Source of the DNA: CTSoil-075 sp964292325
GTDB lineage: Bacteria > Bacillota > Negativicutes > DSM-13327
Direction: 5' to 3'
Assembly (NCBI GenBank): GCA_964292325.1
Contig: CAXYVG010000082.1
Coordinates: forward strand, 1-16,424
Length of the DNA: 16,424 nucleotides
Made by a program: the position numbers and the translations under genes. Numbering within the stretch: position 1 is the stretch's first letter; every line of letters starts with the position of its first letter. The notes beneath the pieces were generated by a model. It ran no database searches. It was given only the letters and a program-made list of their open reading frames with translations, and was not told the DNA's origin. Positions 5,814 to 13,089 of the stretch are shown piece after piece.

Positions 5814-7196
5814 TTATATAATTACATCATTATTACCGTTTTCATATTCTCTTTCTTTCGGCAAATTAAAGATAAAATTGCTTCCCTCTCCGATCTTGCT
5901 CTCTACCCAAATCCTCCCACCGTGGGCTTCGATAAAACTTTTGGCAATGGCAAGACCTAAGCCGCTGCCGCCACTGCTACGGTTCCTAGACTTTTCGACG
6001 CGATAAAAACGGTCAAAAAGAAATTGTAGATGTTCTTCTGCAATGCCTGGGCCATTATCACAAATTTCCACCTGTACGTAGCCAGATAGATCTTTCACAA
6101 TGATTTGGATTCTACCTTGCTCGGTGTAACGAATAGCATTACTAATAAGATTGTATAATACTTGACCAATACGATACCGGTCAAGCAGTACATGTACGGG
6201 CTCTGTCGATTGAACAAAAATTTCAATATTTTTCTTTACTGCTTCTTGGCTGAGTTCCTGTACTACTGTCCTCACAACTTGCGCTAAATCTTCAATACTA
6301 AAGTCAAATTTCATTTCACCCGCATCAGCATGGGAGAGGCTTTGCAGATCATCAACTAACCTTGAAATTCTGAGACTTTCTTCATGCAGTGATGCAAAAA
6401 CTTCGGGGGAGGGTTTAATTACATCCTCTTGTAACAATTCAAGGTTACCACGCAATATCGACAGCGGCGTCCTAAGTTCATGAGCAACGTCTGCTATAAG
6501 ATTTTTGCGAAGAAGTTCATTATGCTCTAGGCTTTCAGCCATTTTATTAAAAGCTCCGCCCACCTCGCCTATTTCATCCTTGGTGTAGATTGGAACGCGA
6601 TGAGACAGCTCTCGGCCAGCAATTTTTCGTGCAGCTTCAGAAAGTACTACTAATGGTTTACTTATTCTCCTAGACAAGTATATTCCTACAGCTAACGCCA
6701 ATATAGTTGCTAACATAGCCGCTTTCATATTTGCTATTCGAATGGATGCAATGAAGTTTTCTTCCAGTTTTCCTTTACTCGTAGAGGCAATTAATACACC
6801 TACTTTTTCGCCATTAACGAAAATTGGAATGGAGTCGGTATCACTTTGCTCTACATAATATTGGCCGAGATCTTGCCCGAGACTATCTGACACGATTTTT
6901 CCATTTCTATCGGTAACGATAATCCGATCAGCGAACTGCTGCCTCATGCCCAGACCGCCTTGTCCACGTCCGCGACCTGCGCCTGGCATAAATATAGTAT
7001 CTATCCCTTCCCAGCCGTTTTTCTGGTAGTAGTCACGTGCAACACGCGCCATCTCTTCGAGCCGCATTGATACATTATATTGAAAGTAAGTATTAAAAGC
7101 CTTACTTATTGCTGTCGAGGAAAACGTAGTCGCAATGAACATTGCTGTCGCAACTACTAACACTAGCAGCAGCATAATCTTAAAGCCAATGCGCAC
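5814..7196 (-). CDS. Two-component sensor histidine kinase
   Basis: A 460-residue membrane kinase of the HAMP-HisKA class. Transmembrane helix 1 covers about 6-27 and helix 2 about 157-175, with an extracytoplasmic sensor of about 130 residues between them. HAMP follows at 176-228. The phosphoacceptor is His239 in DVAHELRTPL. ATPase motifs are the N box around Asn353 (NLISNAIRY), G1 DNGPGIA (380-386), the F box FDRFYRV, and G2 GGSGLGLA (409-416), so all catalytic elements are present. The sensor holds a Gly/Arg tract, PGAGRGRGQGGLGMRQQ (71-87), and a PAS/Cache-like segment RIIVTDRNGKIVSD. I chose GTG 7196, one base after the regulator's stop, because GGGAGG stands eight bases upstream; a longer frame to 7277 would overlap the regulator without a site. 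It is translationally coupled to the regulator. Confidence 0.93.
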   Translation of the reverse strand: MRIGFKIMLLLVLVVATAMFIATTFSSTAISKAFNTYFQYNVSMRLEEMARVARDYYQKNGWEGIDTIFMPGAGRGRGQGGLGMRQQFADRIIVTDRNGKIVSDSLGQDLGQYYVEQSDTDSIPIFVNGEKVGVLIASTSKGKLEENFIASIRIANMKAAMLATILALAVGIYLSRRISKPLVVLSEAARKIAGRELSHRVPIYTKDEIGEVGGAFNKMAESLEHNELLRKNLIADVAHELRTPLSILRGNLELLQEDVIKPSPEVFASLHEESLRISRLVDDLQSLSHADAGEMKFDFSIEDLAQVVRTVVQELSQEAVKKNIEIFVQSTEPVHVLLDRYRIGQVLYNLISNAIRYTEQGRIQIIVKDLSGYVQVEICDNGPGIAEEHLQFLFDRFYRVEKSRNRSSGGSGLGLAIAKSFIEAHGGRIWVESKIGEGSNFIFNLPKEREYENGNNDVII

Positions 7197-7197
7197 G

Positions 7198-7893
7198 TCA
7201 GCTGCCTCCCAACGTAAATTTGTACCCAACACCATAAATAGTGTGTATATGCTCTGGTTCAGTAGGATTGTGTTCAATTTTCTTGCGTAAATTACTCATA
7301 TGGGTATCGAGGCTTCGCTCATATCCTTCGTAAGCTTCCCCTAGCGCTCTGTCCATCAATTGCAGACGACTGAAAACTTGCCCTGGATGATGAACTAGAA
7401 AATCAAGTATTTTAAATTCTGTTGGAGTAAGGTTAGTTATGAGCACGCCTTTTACCCATACAGAACGGCTTTTCGTATCTAGTTTTATGGTACCCACCGT
7501 TTCAGATCCATGAGTTTTAAGGTCATTACCATATAAGCGCCGAAGAGGGATTTTTATCCGAGCAGACAGTTCTCGTAAACTAAAAGGTTTTGTAATATAA
7601 TCATCTGCCCCAAGCTCTAAGCCAACTAATTTGTCTAACTCATCAGCCTTAGCCGTGAGCATTATTACTGGAACCAAACTTGTTTTTCGTATTTCCTTCA
7701 AAATATCAAGGCCGCTAACATCAGGCATCATCCAATCTAATACCACCAGGTCTGGGCTATCAAATTCAAATCGTTGCAAGGCATCTACGCCGTTCAATGC
7801 CGTTACGACATCATAGCCTTCTTTCACTAAGTATACAGTAATCATATCAACCAATTTGGGTTCGTCATCAACAACAAGAATTCTTTTTTGCAT
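7198..7893 (-). CDS. OmpR-family response regulator
   Basis: A 231-residue regulator. The receiver domain (1-120) has the acidic pocket Asp9/Asp10, phosphoacceptor Asp53 in VVLDWMMPD, Thr80 and Lys102 in ITKPFS, all intact. The C-terminal winged helix-turn-helix (about 130-228) contains TPTEFKILDFL, the recognition-helix region SLDTHMSNLRKKI, and the wing TIYGVGYKF. It should be phosphorylated by the kinase that follows and bind tandem repeats of about 11 bp. Candidate sites are at 8564-8580 and perhaps 1821-1842. The start ATG 7893 follows AAGGCGGTG. Only 59 bases, mostly a terminator, separate it from the exported-protein gene, so it probably depends on read-through from that gene's promoter. 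Confidence 0.95.
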   Translation of the reverse strand: MQKRILVVDDEPKLVDMITVYLVKEGYDVVTALNGVDALQRFEFDSPDLVVLDWMMPDVSGLDILKEIRKTSLVPVIMLTAKADELDKLVGLELGADDYITKPFSLRELSARIKIPLRRLYGNDLKTHGSETVGTIKLDTKSRSVWVKGVLITNLTPTEFKILDFLVHHPGQVFSRLQLMDRALGEAYEGYERSLDTHMSNLRKKIEHNPTEPEHIHTIYGVGYKFTLGGS

Positions 7894-7927
7894 TAAAACA
7901 CCGCCTTATAACTCACAGAATAAAGGA

Positions 7928-7947
7928 AGGCCGGATAAGTCCGGCCT
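7928..7947 (-). terminator. Terminator or attenuator between exported protein and regulator
   Basis: The stem AGGCCGGA (7928-7935) and TCCGGCCT (7940-7947) is perfect with a TAAG loop. On the minus strand it is followed by TCCTTTATTC, an imperfect T-tract. It would stop most transcripts after the exported protein while letting some continue into the regulator and kinase. Confidence 0.75.
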
Positions 7948-7952
7948 CGCCT

Positions 7953-8483
7953 TTATTGATTATTGGCACGATAACCTTGACCGTTACCTTTATATTTTCC
8001 ATAGCCCATTCTCTTATTTCTATTATTTCCGTCACAATTAGGTCCAACATCTGTTCTATTCATATTTTCTCTAATACGTTCCTTCATAACCGACTCATGG
8101 GCGGCTGCTGTCTCGGCGCTCACCTGTCCGCTAGCAACCATTTGATCAAATTGGACTTTACGCTGATTAAGAATAAAGTTGTATAGCTCATCTTCACTTT
8201 TACCTTGTTCTTTAGCTATCTGTACGATTGACTTACCAGCCTGTCTGCTAGCAATAACCTGACTTCTGTCCATTCCTAAAAAAGTGGCGATTGTATCTCT
8301 CATATTGCCATTAGTTCTACCCAGATGCATCCCCATACCCATACCCATACCCCTACCCTGGTAATTTTGTTCTATAACCTGAGTATTATCAGCAGCTGAA
8401 ACATTAGGTACAGTCCCTGCAAATACGGCAAAAGTCAAAACCGCACCAGTCAACGCCCCAATAATCTTATTCGTCTTTTTCAT
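7953..8483 (-). CDS. Exported helical protein with Gly-Met tract (DUF2680-like)
   Basis: A 176-residue exported protein. The signal peptide is clear (MKKTNK, hydrophobic core, VSA-AD cleavage near residue 30). Residues 42-52 are a GRGMGMGMGM tract, encoded by a hexamer repeat. The central segment, about 60-135, is helical: DTIATFLGMDRSQVIASRQAGKSIVQIAKEQGKSEDELYNFIL and onward matches the general pattern of DUF2680-like exported proteins of Firmicutes. The C-terminus is rich in Asn, Gly and Lys. The Met tract could bind copper(I) or another soft metal, or be oxidised (inference). The start ATG 8483 follows GGAGG, and a small hairpin (AGCTC/GAGCT, 8503-8517) lies in the leader. As first gene of the two-component operon, it may act as an accessory sensor or target, as CpxP-type proteins do in other systems. 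Confidence 0.75.
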   Translation of the reverse strand: MKKTNKIIGALTGAVLTFAVFAGTVPNVSAADNTQVIEQNYQGRGMGMGMGMHLGRTNGNMRDTIATFLGMDRSQVIASRQAGKSIVQIAKEQGKSEDELYNFILNQRKVQFDQMVASGQVSAETAAAHESVMKERIRENMNRTDVGPNCDGNNRNKRMGYGKYKGNGQGYRANNQ

Positions 8484-8563
8484 TTTGTATCCTCCTTTTT
8501 TCAGCTCCTCGAGAGCTTCTATATTTATAATAACAATAAAAATTCAATATCTAGCGGAGAGAA

Positions 8564-8580
8564 TGTCAAGAAATTGTTAA
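8564..8580 (-). promoter_or_regulatory. Tandem TTAACA-N5-TTGACA box upstream of the two-component operon
   Basis: On the minus strand TTAACA (8580-8575) and TTGACA (8569-8564) are exactly 11 bases apart, and the 11-mers agree at eight positions. This is the form of the PhoP-type box (TTnACA-N5-TTnACA) used by OmpR-family regulators. TTGACA is also a consensus -35, though the -10 17 bases on (TGAATT) is poor, as is common at activated promoters. Autoregulation by the regulator at 7198 is the natural inference. Confidence 0.4.
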
Positions 8581-8584
8581 GATT

Positions 8585-8809
8585 CTAGGGATGGTACTGA
8601 TCAGGATATTCTGGCACAATTTTTCCCGACGCACTCCAGTATTTCTTGTCATAATGTGGAACCCACCCACACTTAATTACATATTGTTTATAGAATAAAT
8701 CGCCAAGGTCAATCATGGTCGAATGTGAAAAAACAATATGGTACTCCTCATAGCTAATCTTCTCTTGTGCCAAAGCCTCAATGATATCATTGCCATCATA
8801 TGGGAAAAG
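8585..8809 (-). pseudogene. Startless ORF remnant, unrecognised
   Basis: A frame of 74 codons runs from just after a TGA at 8812-8810 to a stop at 8585. It contains a plausible protein pattern (YEEYHIVFSHSTMIDLGDLFYKQY, then a Trp/Tyr-rich end), but no start codon with a ribosome site; the TTG at 8773 has only a GAGG touching it. I do not recognise the family. It is probably the tail of a gene cut by the rearrangements in this region. Confidence 0.35.
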
Positions 8810-8887
8810 TCATTTTTCAATAAAACCCTTCTAACTTCGTGTAAAATTATGAGTTTCAGATAAAAGTGCAACACCCCAACAGAAAAA

Positions 8888-8911
8888 TCGCTCAAACCAA
8901 AGTCTGAGCGA
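8888..8911 (-). repeat. Hairpin with conserved 10-base loop, copy A
   Basis: TCGCTCA (8888-8894) pairs with TGAGCGA (8905-8911) around the loop AACCAAAGTC. The same ten-base loop occurs in a hairpin at 16222-16259 whose stem sequence differs. On the minus strand it is followed by ATTTTTCTG, so it could work as a terminator. Confidence 0.6.
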
Positions 8912-8918
8912 ACATAAT

Positions 8919-9030
8919 GTGCGACACATTCCTAAGTGAAAAGCTTAGGCATTGGCACTAATGCCAAGAGAACTGACATCTCGGTGAATCGAATGATGGG
9001 GTAACGCCTCGAAGGGTTCACTTTAAGAGT
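8919..9030 (+). other. Run of consecutive hairpins; possible group II intron 5' remnant
   Basis: Beginning with GTGCGAC at 8919, stems follow one another: CCTAAG/CTTAGG (8931-8936/8944-8949), TTGGCA/TGCCAA (8952-8957/8962-8967), a short GAGA/TCTC stem, then GTGAA pairing with TTCAC around 8984-9022, with a GGGGTAACGCC segment inside. Group II introns start GTGYG and have such a packed first domain, so this may be a 5' fragment. No reverse transcriptase or domain V is present. The stretch 9030-9190 beyond it shows no gene; the small frame there ending in TSAKQTL is too short to support. Confidence 0.25.
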
Positions 9031-9191
9031 CTGATATGCATGGATATCTCGCGTGCGGTGTAAAAGGCGAAGATTATATCAAAGCTTTACCTATCGACAA
9101 TAAACTTCTGATTATCTAGAGCGTTTGCTTTGCAGATGTCACTGTTACTTCCACAACAGCGCGAGCCCAATCGAATTTTTTCTTCATACGG

Positions 9192-9242
9192 TCAAAGTCC
9201 TCGCCAGATTTTACTACTTATCTTTCTTGCTTGCCTACCCAT
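9192..9242 (-). pseudogene. N-terminal remnant of a REP-associated tyrosine (Y1) transposase gene
   Basis: The first codons, MGRQARKIS, behind a good AGAGGTGAT ribosome site, resemble the start of Y1_Tnp REP-associated transposases (typically M-x-R-x-A/P-R-K). The frame then stops after 16 codons. The HUH motif and catalytic Tyr are absent. The REP-like repeats at 9296-9317 and 9326-9369 lie immediately upstream, as expected for such an element. Confidence 0.45.
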
Positions 9243-9295
9243 AATATCACCTCTAGTATGAGTATGGCATATTTTTCTATATATTATGTGCCAAA

Positions 9296-9317
9296 AAAGT
9301 ACCGTCCCCCTGTCATC
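9296..9317 (+). repeat. REP-like repeat, copy 2 (22 bp)
   Basis: These bases are identical to 957-978 and in the same orientation. They lie 53 bases upstream of the Y1 transposase remnant. Confidence 0.75.
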
Positions 9318-9325
9318 CTCTACAA

Positions 9326-9369
9326 GGGACAGGGTTGTTGATACATAAGAATGTCAACGTCCCCGTCCC
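9326..9369. repeat. Imperfect REP-like palindrome
   Basis: GGGACAGGGTTGTTGA (9326-9341) pairs at 13 of 16 positions with TCAACGTCCCCGTCCC (9354-9369) around a 12-base loop. Together with the repeat just before it, this looks like the palindromic unit recognised by REP-type transposases. It also lies downstream of the lipoprotein gene and may end its transcript. Confidence 0.6.
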
Positions 9370-9446
9370 TCTGACAGACAACCGTAAAACCCTTTGCCAC
9401 GAAAACTTCCGATTGACCCCTTAACGAATCGCGCTTTGTTTCAACC

Positions 9447-10469
9447 TCAATCCACCGAGACATCAATAGAAAACTCTTTTGTCCCGTCATCTACGGAGAG
9501 TGTTCCGGAAATCGTCGCCTTTCCAACTGCAACCGCCTTCACCATGCCTTTCTCATCGACGGAGACCACCGAAGGGGCGGAAGACTTCGCGGTCAGCGTA
9601 TAGGGCAGCTCCCAGGGTAGTACCGCAATGAGCGGACTTGATGAACCCATCGATAATGCCGTGCCGCTCTCTAGTTCCACCGAAGCCAGTGGTTTATACG
9701 ACCTCTCGGAGCTTACCCCGTCTTCCTCGGAACCTTCCGGTGCTTCCCAGCGGATTGTTTCTGCCTCCAGCATCGGTTGGGCGGAGCCAAAAATCAGCAC
9801 CGGCGTGATATCATCGTCTGCACGGTAAACAGCGCTAAGATCCTTAGCGACCAGGAATTGTGCCAGCACCTTGCCCGTGTCATCAAAGGTCGCCTGTACT
9901 GGATAGAACCAGTCTGAGACCAGCGATTCAGGGTACTGAATGGTGTAGACGCCCACGTTGCTGTTCAGGCTTGTTGCCGCTGTGGACAGATGGTTAATGA
10001 TCGAAGTCGCAGAGGTCTCAGAAACCTCCATACCCGCATTCGTAAAGATATACACGCCGTCGGGGGAGATGTCCGTCTCACCCGTGTGGGTGACGTTCAC
10101 CTGCTTCCCATCCTCCGACAGAACAAAGTTGATAGACAGGGGTTTCTCAGCGTCCGAGTCCGATTCATAGCGGCCCACGCCGTTATCGTCCACCAGCATC
10201 ACAGCGGGAATCACCACCGTCTTCGTCGCGACCTCTGACTCACTGCCCTCCATCAGCCTAAACTCGAACATCACGCAGCTATTGGAGAGATACTTCATCT
10301 GCAGAACGCCGTTTTTATACTGGCTGGAATCCTGGCGGGTAAAACTACCGAATACCTCCTTCCAAATCTCCGAAGGGACCCCTGAGGTAGACTGTGACGA
10401 CTGTCCACAACCCACACAACATAGGAGAATAGGCAATAGAAGCCCGAAAATTCTTACTAATTTCTTCAT
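9447..10469 (-). CDS. Lipoprotein with C-terminal Big_2-like domain
   Basis: A 340-residue lipoprotein. The signal ends in a lipobox with Cys21 (CVGC), followed by a Ser/Gln-rich linker. Residues 30-260 are beta-rich and unassigned, with SEIWKEVFGSF at the start. The last 60 residues (SSAPSVVSVDEKGMVKAVAVGKATISGT and on) carry the bacterial Ig-like group 2 pattern, in which a value is compared with its constancy through G-x-V-x-A and G-x-A-T-I. Big_2 domains are found in surface adhesins and cell-wall proteins. The start ATG 10469 follows AGGAGG, and the gene begins 13 bases after the preceding one, so the two form an operon. GC content is high compared with the flanks. The likely place is the outer face of the membrane; the ligand is unknown. 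Confidence 0.75.
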   Translation of the reverse strand: MKKLVRIFGLLLPILLCCVGCGQSSQSTSGVPSEIWKEVFGSFTRQDSSQYKNGVLQMKYLSNSCVMFEFRLMEGSESEVATKTVVIPAVMLVDDNGVGRYESDSDAEKPLSINFVLSEDGKQVNVTHTGETDISPDGVYIFTNAGMEVSETSATSIINHLSTAATSLNSNVGVYTIQYPESLVSDWFYPVQATFDDTGKVLAQFLVAKDLSAVYRADDDITPVLIFGSAQPMLEAETIRWEAPEGSEEDGVSSERSYKPLASVELESGTALSMGSSSPLIAVLPWELPYTLTAKSSAPSVVSVDEKGMVKAVAVGKATISGTLSVDDGTKEFSIDVSVD

Positions 10470-10482
10470 CTGTTCTCTCCTC

Positions 10483-11253
10483 CTAAATAATCAGATTATA
10501 GGTCTTTTGAATGATTTTGTTACTGCCCGTATAAAAAACCTCAACGTGATATTGGCCTGATTTGCATTTATACTTTGAACCGACGTTCGCCCATCCATCC
10601 CAGGAAAACCATCCAACCTCGTTGTGAGTTTTTCTCGCTGGTCCGGTGGCTGAATAAACAACTTCCCCATCGCTGTTTTGGATTTTCATGGTCAGTTTTT
10701 TCCCCTTGATACCCTTACATTGGATATTGAACCTCTGCCGTTCCACGCCCTTTGAGTCTCTGATCTTTTCAAAGGATTTGAAGGAAATCGCGGAGGAGGA
10801 CTTATGTGTAATCTTATAGTTCCAACTCCATTCCAATTGACGTCCCCCATAAGCACGCGTGGTGGTAGCGATCAGAATAAAGGTATACTTACCACTGGGA
10901 AGACTGGAATAATTGGCTCCGAAACTACGTTTTTTACTTACTCCGGCCTTGTAGGTATCAGGATCCCATTTAAATATAGTCTTTCCCGACGAGTTGACCA
11001 CCTTGCCGCTGAAAATCATCCCCTGACCACCGCTCAGTCCGTAGTATGAGTCCTTAGTCTTATTGGTAGTATTTGCTAAGTTAAAACTCATGTAAAACTT
11101 GCCGTCTTTCACAAAGCTCTTATTTTTGCTCACAGTTACAAAGTTTGTAGGAGCAGGTGAGGCCATTGCTGGTATGCACAAAGACATAGTCAGAGAAAGT
11201 GCCACGATTAGAGATATAGAGAACATCAATATTCTTTTATGAAACGTTTTCAT
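10483..11253 (-). CDS. Secreted beta-rich protein with two Ig/FlgD-like repeats
   Basis: A 256-residue exported protein. The signal peptide ends near PAMA-S (about residue 31); there is no lipobox, so it is secreted or wall-attached. Two halves each end alike: the first with LPSGKYTFILIA at about 115-130, the second with CKSGQYHVEVFYTG near the C-terminus. This is the closing strand seen in FlgD- or Ig-like sandwich domains. Middle segments (GKTIFKWDPDTYKAG; NEVGWFSWDGWANVG) fit the same fold. I chose ATG 11253, with GGAGG six bases upstream, over the adjacent TTG. It precedes the lipoprotein gene by 13 bases. A partner of the lipoprotein at the cell surface is plausible. Confidence 0.65.
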   Translation of the reverse strand: MKTFHKRILMFSISLIVALSLTMSLCIPAMASPAPTNFVTVSKNKSFVKDGKFYMSFNLANTTNKTKDSYYGLSGGQGMIFSGKVVNSSGKTIFKWDPDTYKAGVSKKRSFGANYSSLPSGKYTFILIATTTRAYGGRQLEWSWNYKITHKSSSAISFKSFEKIRDSKGVERQRFNIQCKGIKGKKLTMKIQNSDGEVVYSATGPARKTHNEVGWFSWDGWANVGSKYKCKSGQYHVEVFYTGSNKIIQKTYNLII

Positions 11254-11392
11254 CAAATTCCTCCATTTATTATGTTATTGCCCAATATCCGGTCAAACAG
11301 ATCCTTTCATTTTTGATGTACCACCTCCCCTGACATCCCCATAGGCAAACTAGAACGTACTCTACCCATATCAGCCCTCTGTTCTGATTTCA

Positions 11393-11596
11393 TTAGTCAA
11401 CACCGCCCAGCAACAGCATGGCAGATGCCAGATAAAACGCCGACAGCGCCGCCATCAGGCAGAAGGTAACGCAGGCTACCACGGCTGCACCTATTTGCCT
11501 ATTTGCCTTTTTTTTCTTGCCGATGATCCAAAAACTGAAAGATGCGCCGCCCAGTCCCAATAGAAAAAGAATTGCTGCCATCCCTATCAACATCAT
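11393..11596 (-). CDS. Small two-helix membrane protein
   Basis: A 67-residue protein with two membrane helices, about 3-25 and 36-62, joined by a basic loop (GKKKKANRQ) that should lie in the cytoplasm, so both ends face outward. AGGAGG precedes the first of two in-frame ATGs (11596, 11593) by five bases; either could be used. I do not recognise it. It lies between the GerMN-like gene (96 bases upstream) and the secreted protein (139 bases downstream), all on one strand, and probably belongs to the same transcript or regulon. Confidence 0.6.
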   Translation of the reverse strand: MMLIGMAAILFLLGLGGASFSFWIIGKKKKANRQIGAAVVACVTFCLMAALSAFYLASAMLLLGGVD

Positions 11597-11692
11597 CTCC
11601 GCCTCCTGCTTATGTATTTATTTTTCCTACTAGAATATGAATTATGGCAGCTGGTCATGTTCCCTTGATCGTTGAGCGTAGTGGCGATTTCC

Positions 11693-12952
11693 CTACAGCC
11701 AACGGCTCGTAGTATTATTGATAATATCCAGGACGTATATTTTACCATCGTCGGTTACGGCGTAATGTTCTTCCGCCGTAAACTTTTCCGCCGTATTTTT
11801 GCCAAAGCAAAAGGTCCAGCAATGTTGTCCCTCTAGATTGCCTTCGCCATTAGCGACAAGGGCTGTTCCTTCCATTATAGGGTCGGTCAGCGCGGCGCTC
11901 AGCAAATCCATAGCCTTTTTTTTCGTCATGCCTGCGTCTGCATCAATTCCGGCCACGCTTTCGATGAAAACAGCGCCCGCTTTCAGTGAATCATACCATC
12001 GGGCCGCTTCCTCGGAGTTGCTACATAGAATGGCTACATTGACAATCCAGTCTGTATCCACCACCCAATAACTGGCGCTGTGGGTTACCATCCCGGTTTC
12101 CTGATCCAGGCCTTCGCTTTTTCCGATGACCACATTCCCTTCCAGTTCTTGTGATTCTTCAGCCATGACACGATCGATAAATGCAGCAGTATCTTCCCCG
12201 TAGGTGTTGGGGGTGACCCAATACAGCAGCGCTGAGCCGCCCTGTTGGGCTGCAAAGCGAAGGGTTCCGCTTTTATCCATTACTCCCTTGGCTGAGAATA
12301 CATTGGGATAGGAGAGAAGAAGTTGGTGTTTCTCGTCTCTGTAAGTAAAGTCAGCTGCCCCATCGCCCATGTTACCCCCATGAGCACAAAAGAACGTACT
12401 TCCCTCGTAGGACTGTTCCACCGGCAGTTCCTTAAGACAGGGCATATCCTCCAGGACAAGCGGCTTGCCGCCCTCCATGGAGTAATAGACCGTGCGAACC
12501 TTAAAGTTCTTCTTGATGGTTCGCGCCAGACTGTCCAGCATAAACCAGTTGAGACTTGTATCGTCATAAAAATGGAATCCCACTTTCTGTTCTCGTTCGC
12601 CCAGCCCGGCCACCAGGGTGGAGTTCGCCGCCCAGTCCACGGTCGCACTGTCCCCGGAAATCTTTGCGCCGTTCAGCGCAAAGTCCAGCCCCGACCATTC
12701 GGAAAGCCCCTTTGCCAGCACCTCCACCGTCAGAGCGCCCAAAACCACCTGTTCCTTGCTCTGTATCAAACCTTGGCTTTCAGCATCTACAGAACCGGCA
12801 GAAAAATCGGCGTAAAGGTTGATCTTTGTTTCCACAGCCAGTGTACTGGAAACGTTGTCAGAGGATGTCTTCGTCATTCCCTGGCAGATACCGCAAAGCA
12901 CTCCGGTGAGTATGAGCACCACTGCAGTTGCGAATAAAGTATTTTTTTTCAT
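11693..12952 (-). CDS. Exported protein with GerMN-like domain
   Basis: A 419-residue exported protein. The N-terminus (MKKN, then a hydrophobic core to about residue 24) is a signal peptide or anchor; Cys residues at about 20 and 23 do not form a standard lipobox. Residues 42-165 (INLYADF, a helix, LNGAKISGDSATVDW, LARTIKKNFKVRTVYYSMEGGKPL) have the order and pattern of the GerMN domain, found in the germination protein GerM and in some lipoproteins. The second half (170-419) is acidic and mixed alpha/beta with several Trp, and unassigned. The start ATG follows GGAGG by seven bases. It is separated from the regulator by 137 bases that include a terminator, so it likely has its own promoter and could be a target of the MalT-like regulator. 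Confidence 0.65.
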   Translation of the reverse strand: MKKNTLFATAVVLILTGVLCGICQGMTKTSSDNVSSTLAVETKINLYADFSAGSVDAESQGLIQSKEQVVLGALTVEVLAKGLSEWSGLDFALNGAKISGDSATVDWAANSTLVAGLGEREQKVGFHFYDDTSLNWFMLDSLARTIKKNFKVRTVYYSMEGGKPLVLEDMPCLKELPVEQSYEGSTFFCAHGGNMGDGAADFTYRDEKHQLLLSYPNVFSAKGVMDKSGTLRFAAQQGGSALLYWVTPNTYGEDTAAFIDRVMAEESQELEGNVVIGKSEGLDQETGMVTHSASYWVVDTDWIVNVAILCSNSEEAARWYDSLKAGAVFIESVAGIDADAGMTKKKAMDLLSAALTDPIMEGTALVANGEGNLEGQHCWTFCFGKNTAEKFTAEEHYAVTDDGKIYVLDIINNTTSRWL

Positions 12953-13011
12953 ATCAATTCCTCCATTGCTCGTGTTCCATCATTAGGACCAGCTCATAGA
13001 TCAGCTTTTAG

Positions 13012-13049
13012 AAAAAACAAAAAAACGCCACACTATCAGTGTACGACGT
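13012..13049 (-). terminator. Rho-independent terminator of the regulator gene
   Basis: On the minus strand a hairpin with inner stem ACACT/AGTGT and outer stem ACG/CGT (13049-13025) is followed by TTTTTTTGTTTTTT. It lies 40 bases after the stop of the gene at 13090. Confidence 0.75.
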
Positions 13050-13089
13050 CTTTTCAGCGTAAAGATATCCCCCATCGGGTATTTATTTT

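Noticed and set aside
7198..7277. Longer histidine kinase frame reaching back to 7277
   Set aside because: The extension lies inside the regulator gene and has no ribosome site, while GTG 7196 has GGGAGG at the right distance.
2629..8846. The 11-mer TTCGTGTAAAA shared between the 2601-2645 inverted repeat and position 8836
   Set aside because: Many 11-base matches are expected by chance in 16 kb, and the flanking bases do not agree.
9094..9190. Short minus-strand frame of about 33 codons ending in TSAKQTL next to the Y1 transposase remnant
   Set aside because: It has no start with a ribosome site, is in a different frame from the remnant, and matches no family I know.
11269..11296. Apparent sigma-A promoter (TTGACC, 16 bases, CATAAT on the minus strand) upstream of the secreted-protein gene
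   Set aside because: The predicted transcript start falls inside the ribosome site of that gene, leaving almost no leader. The match is probably accidental.
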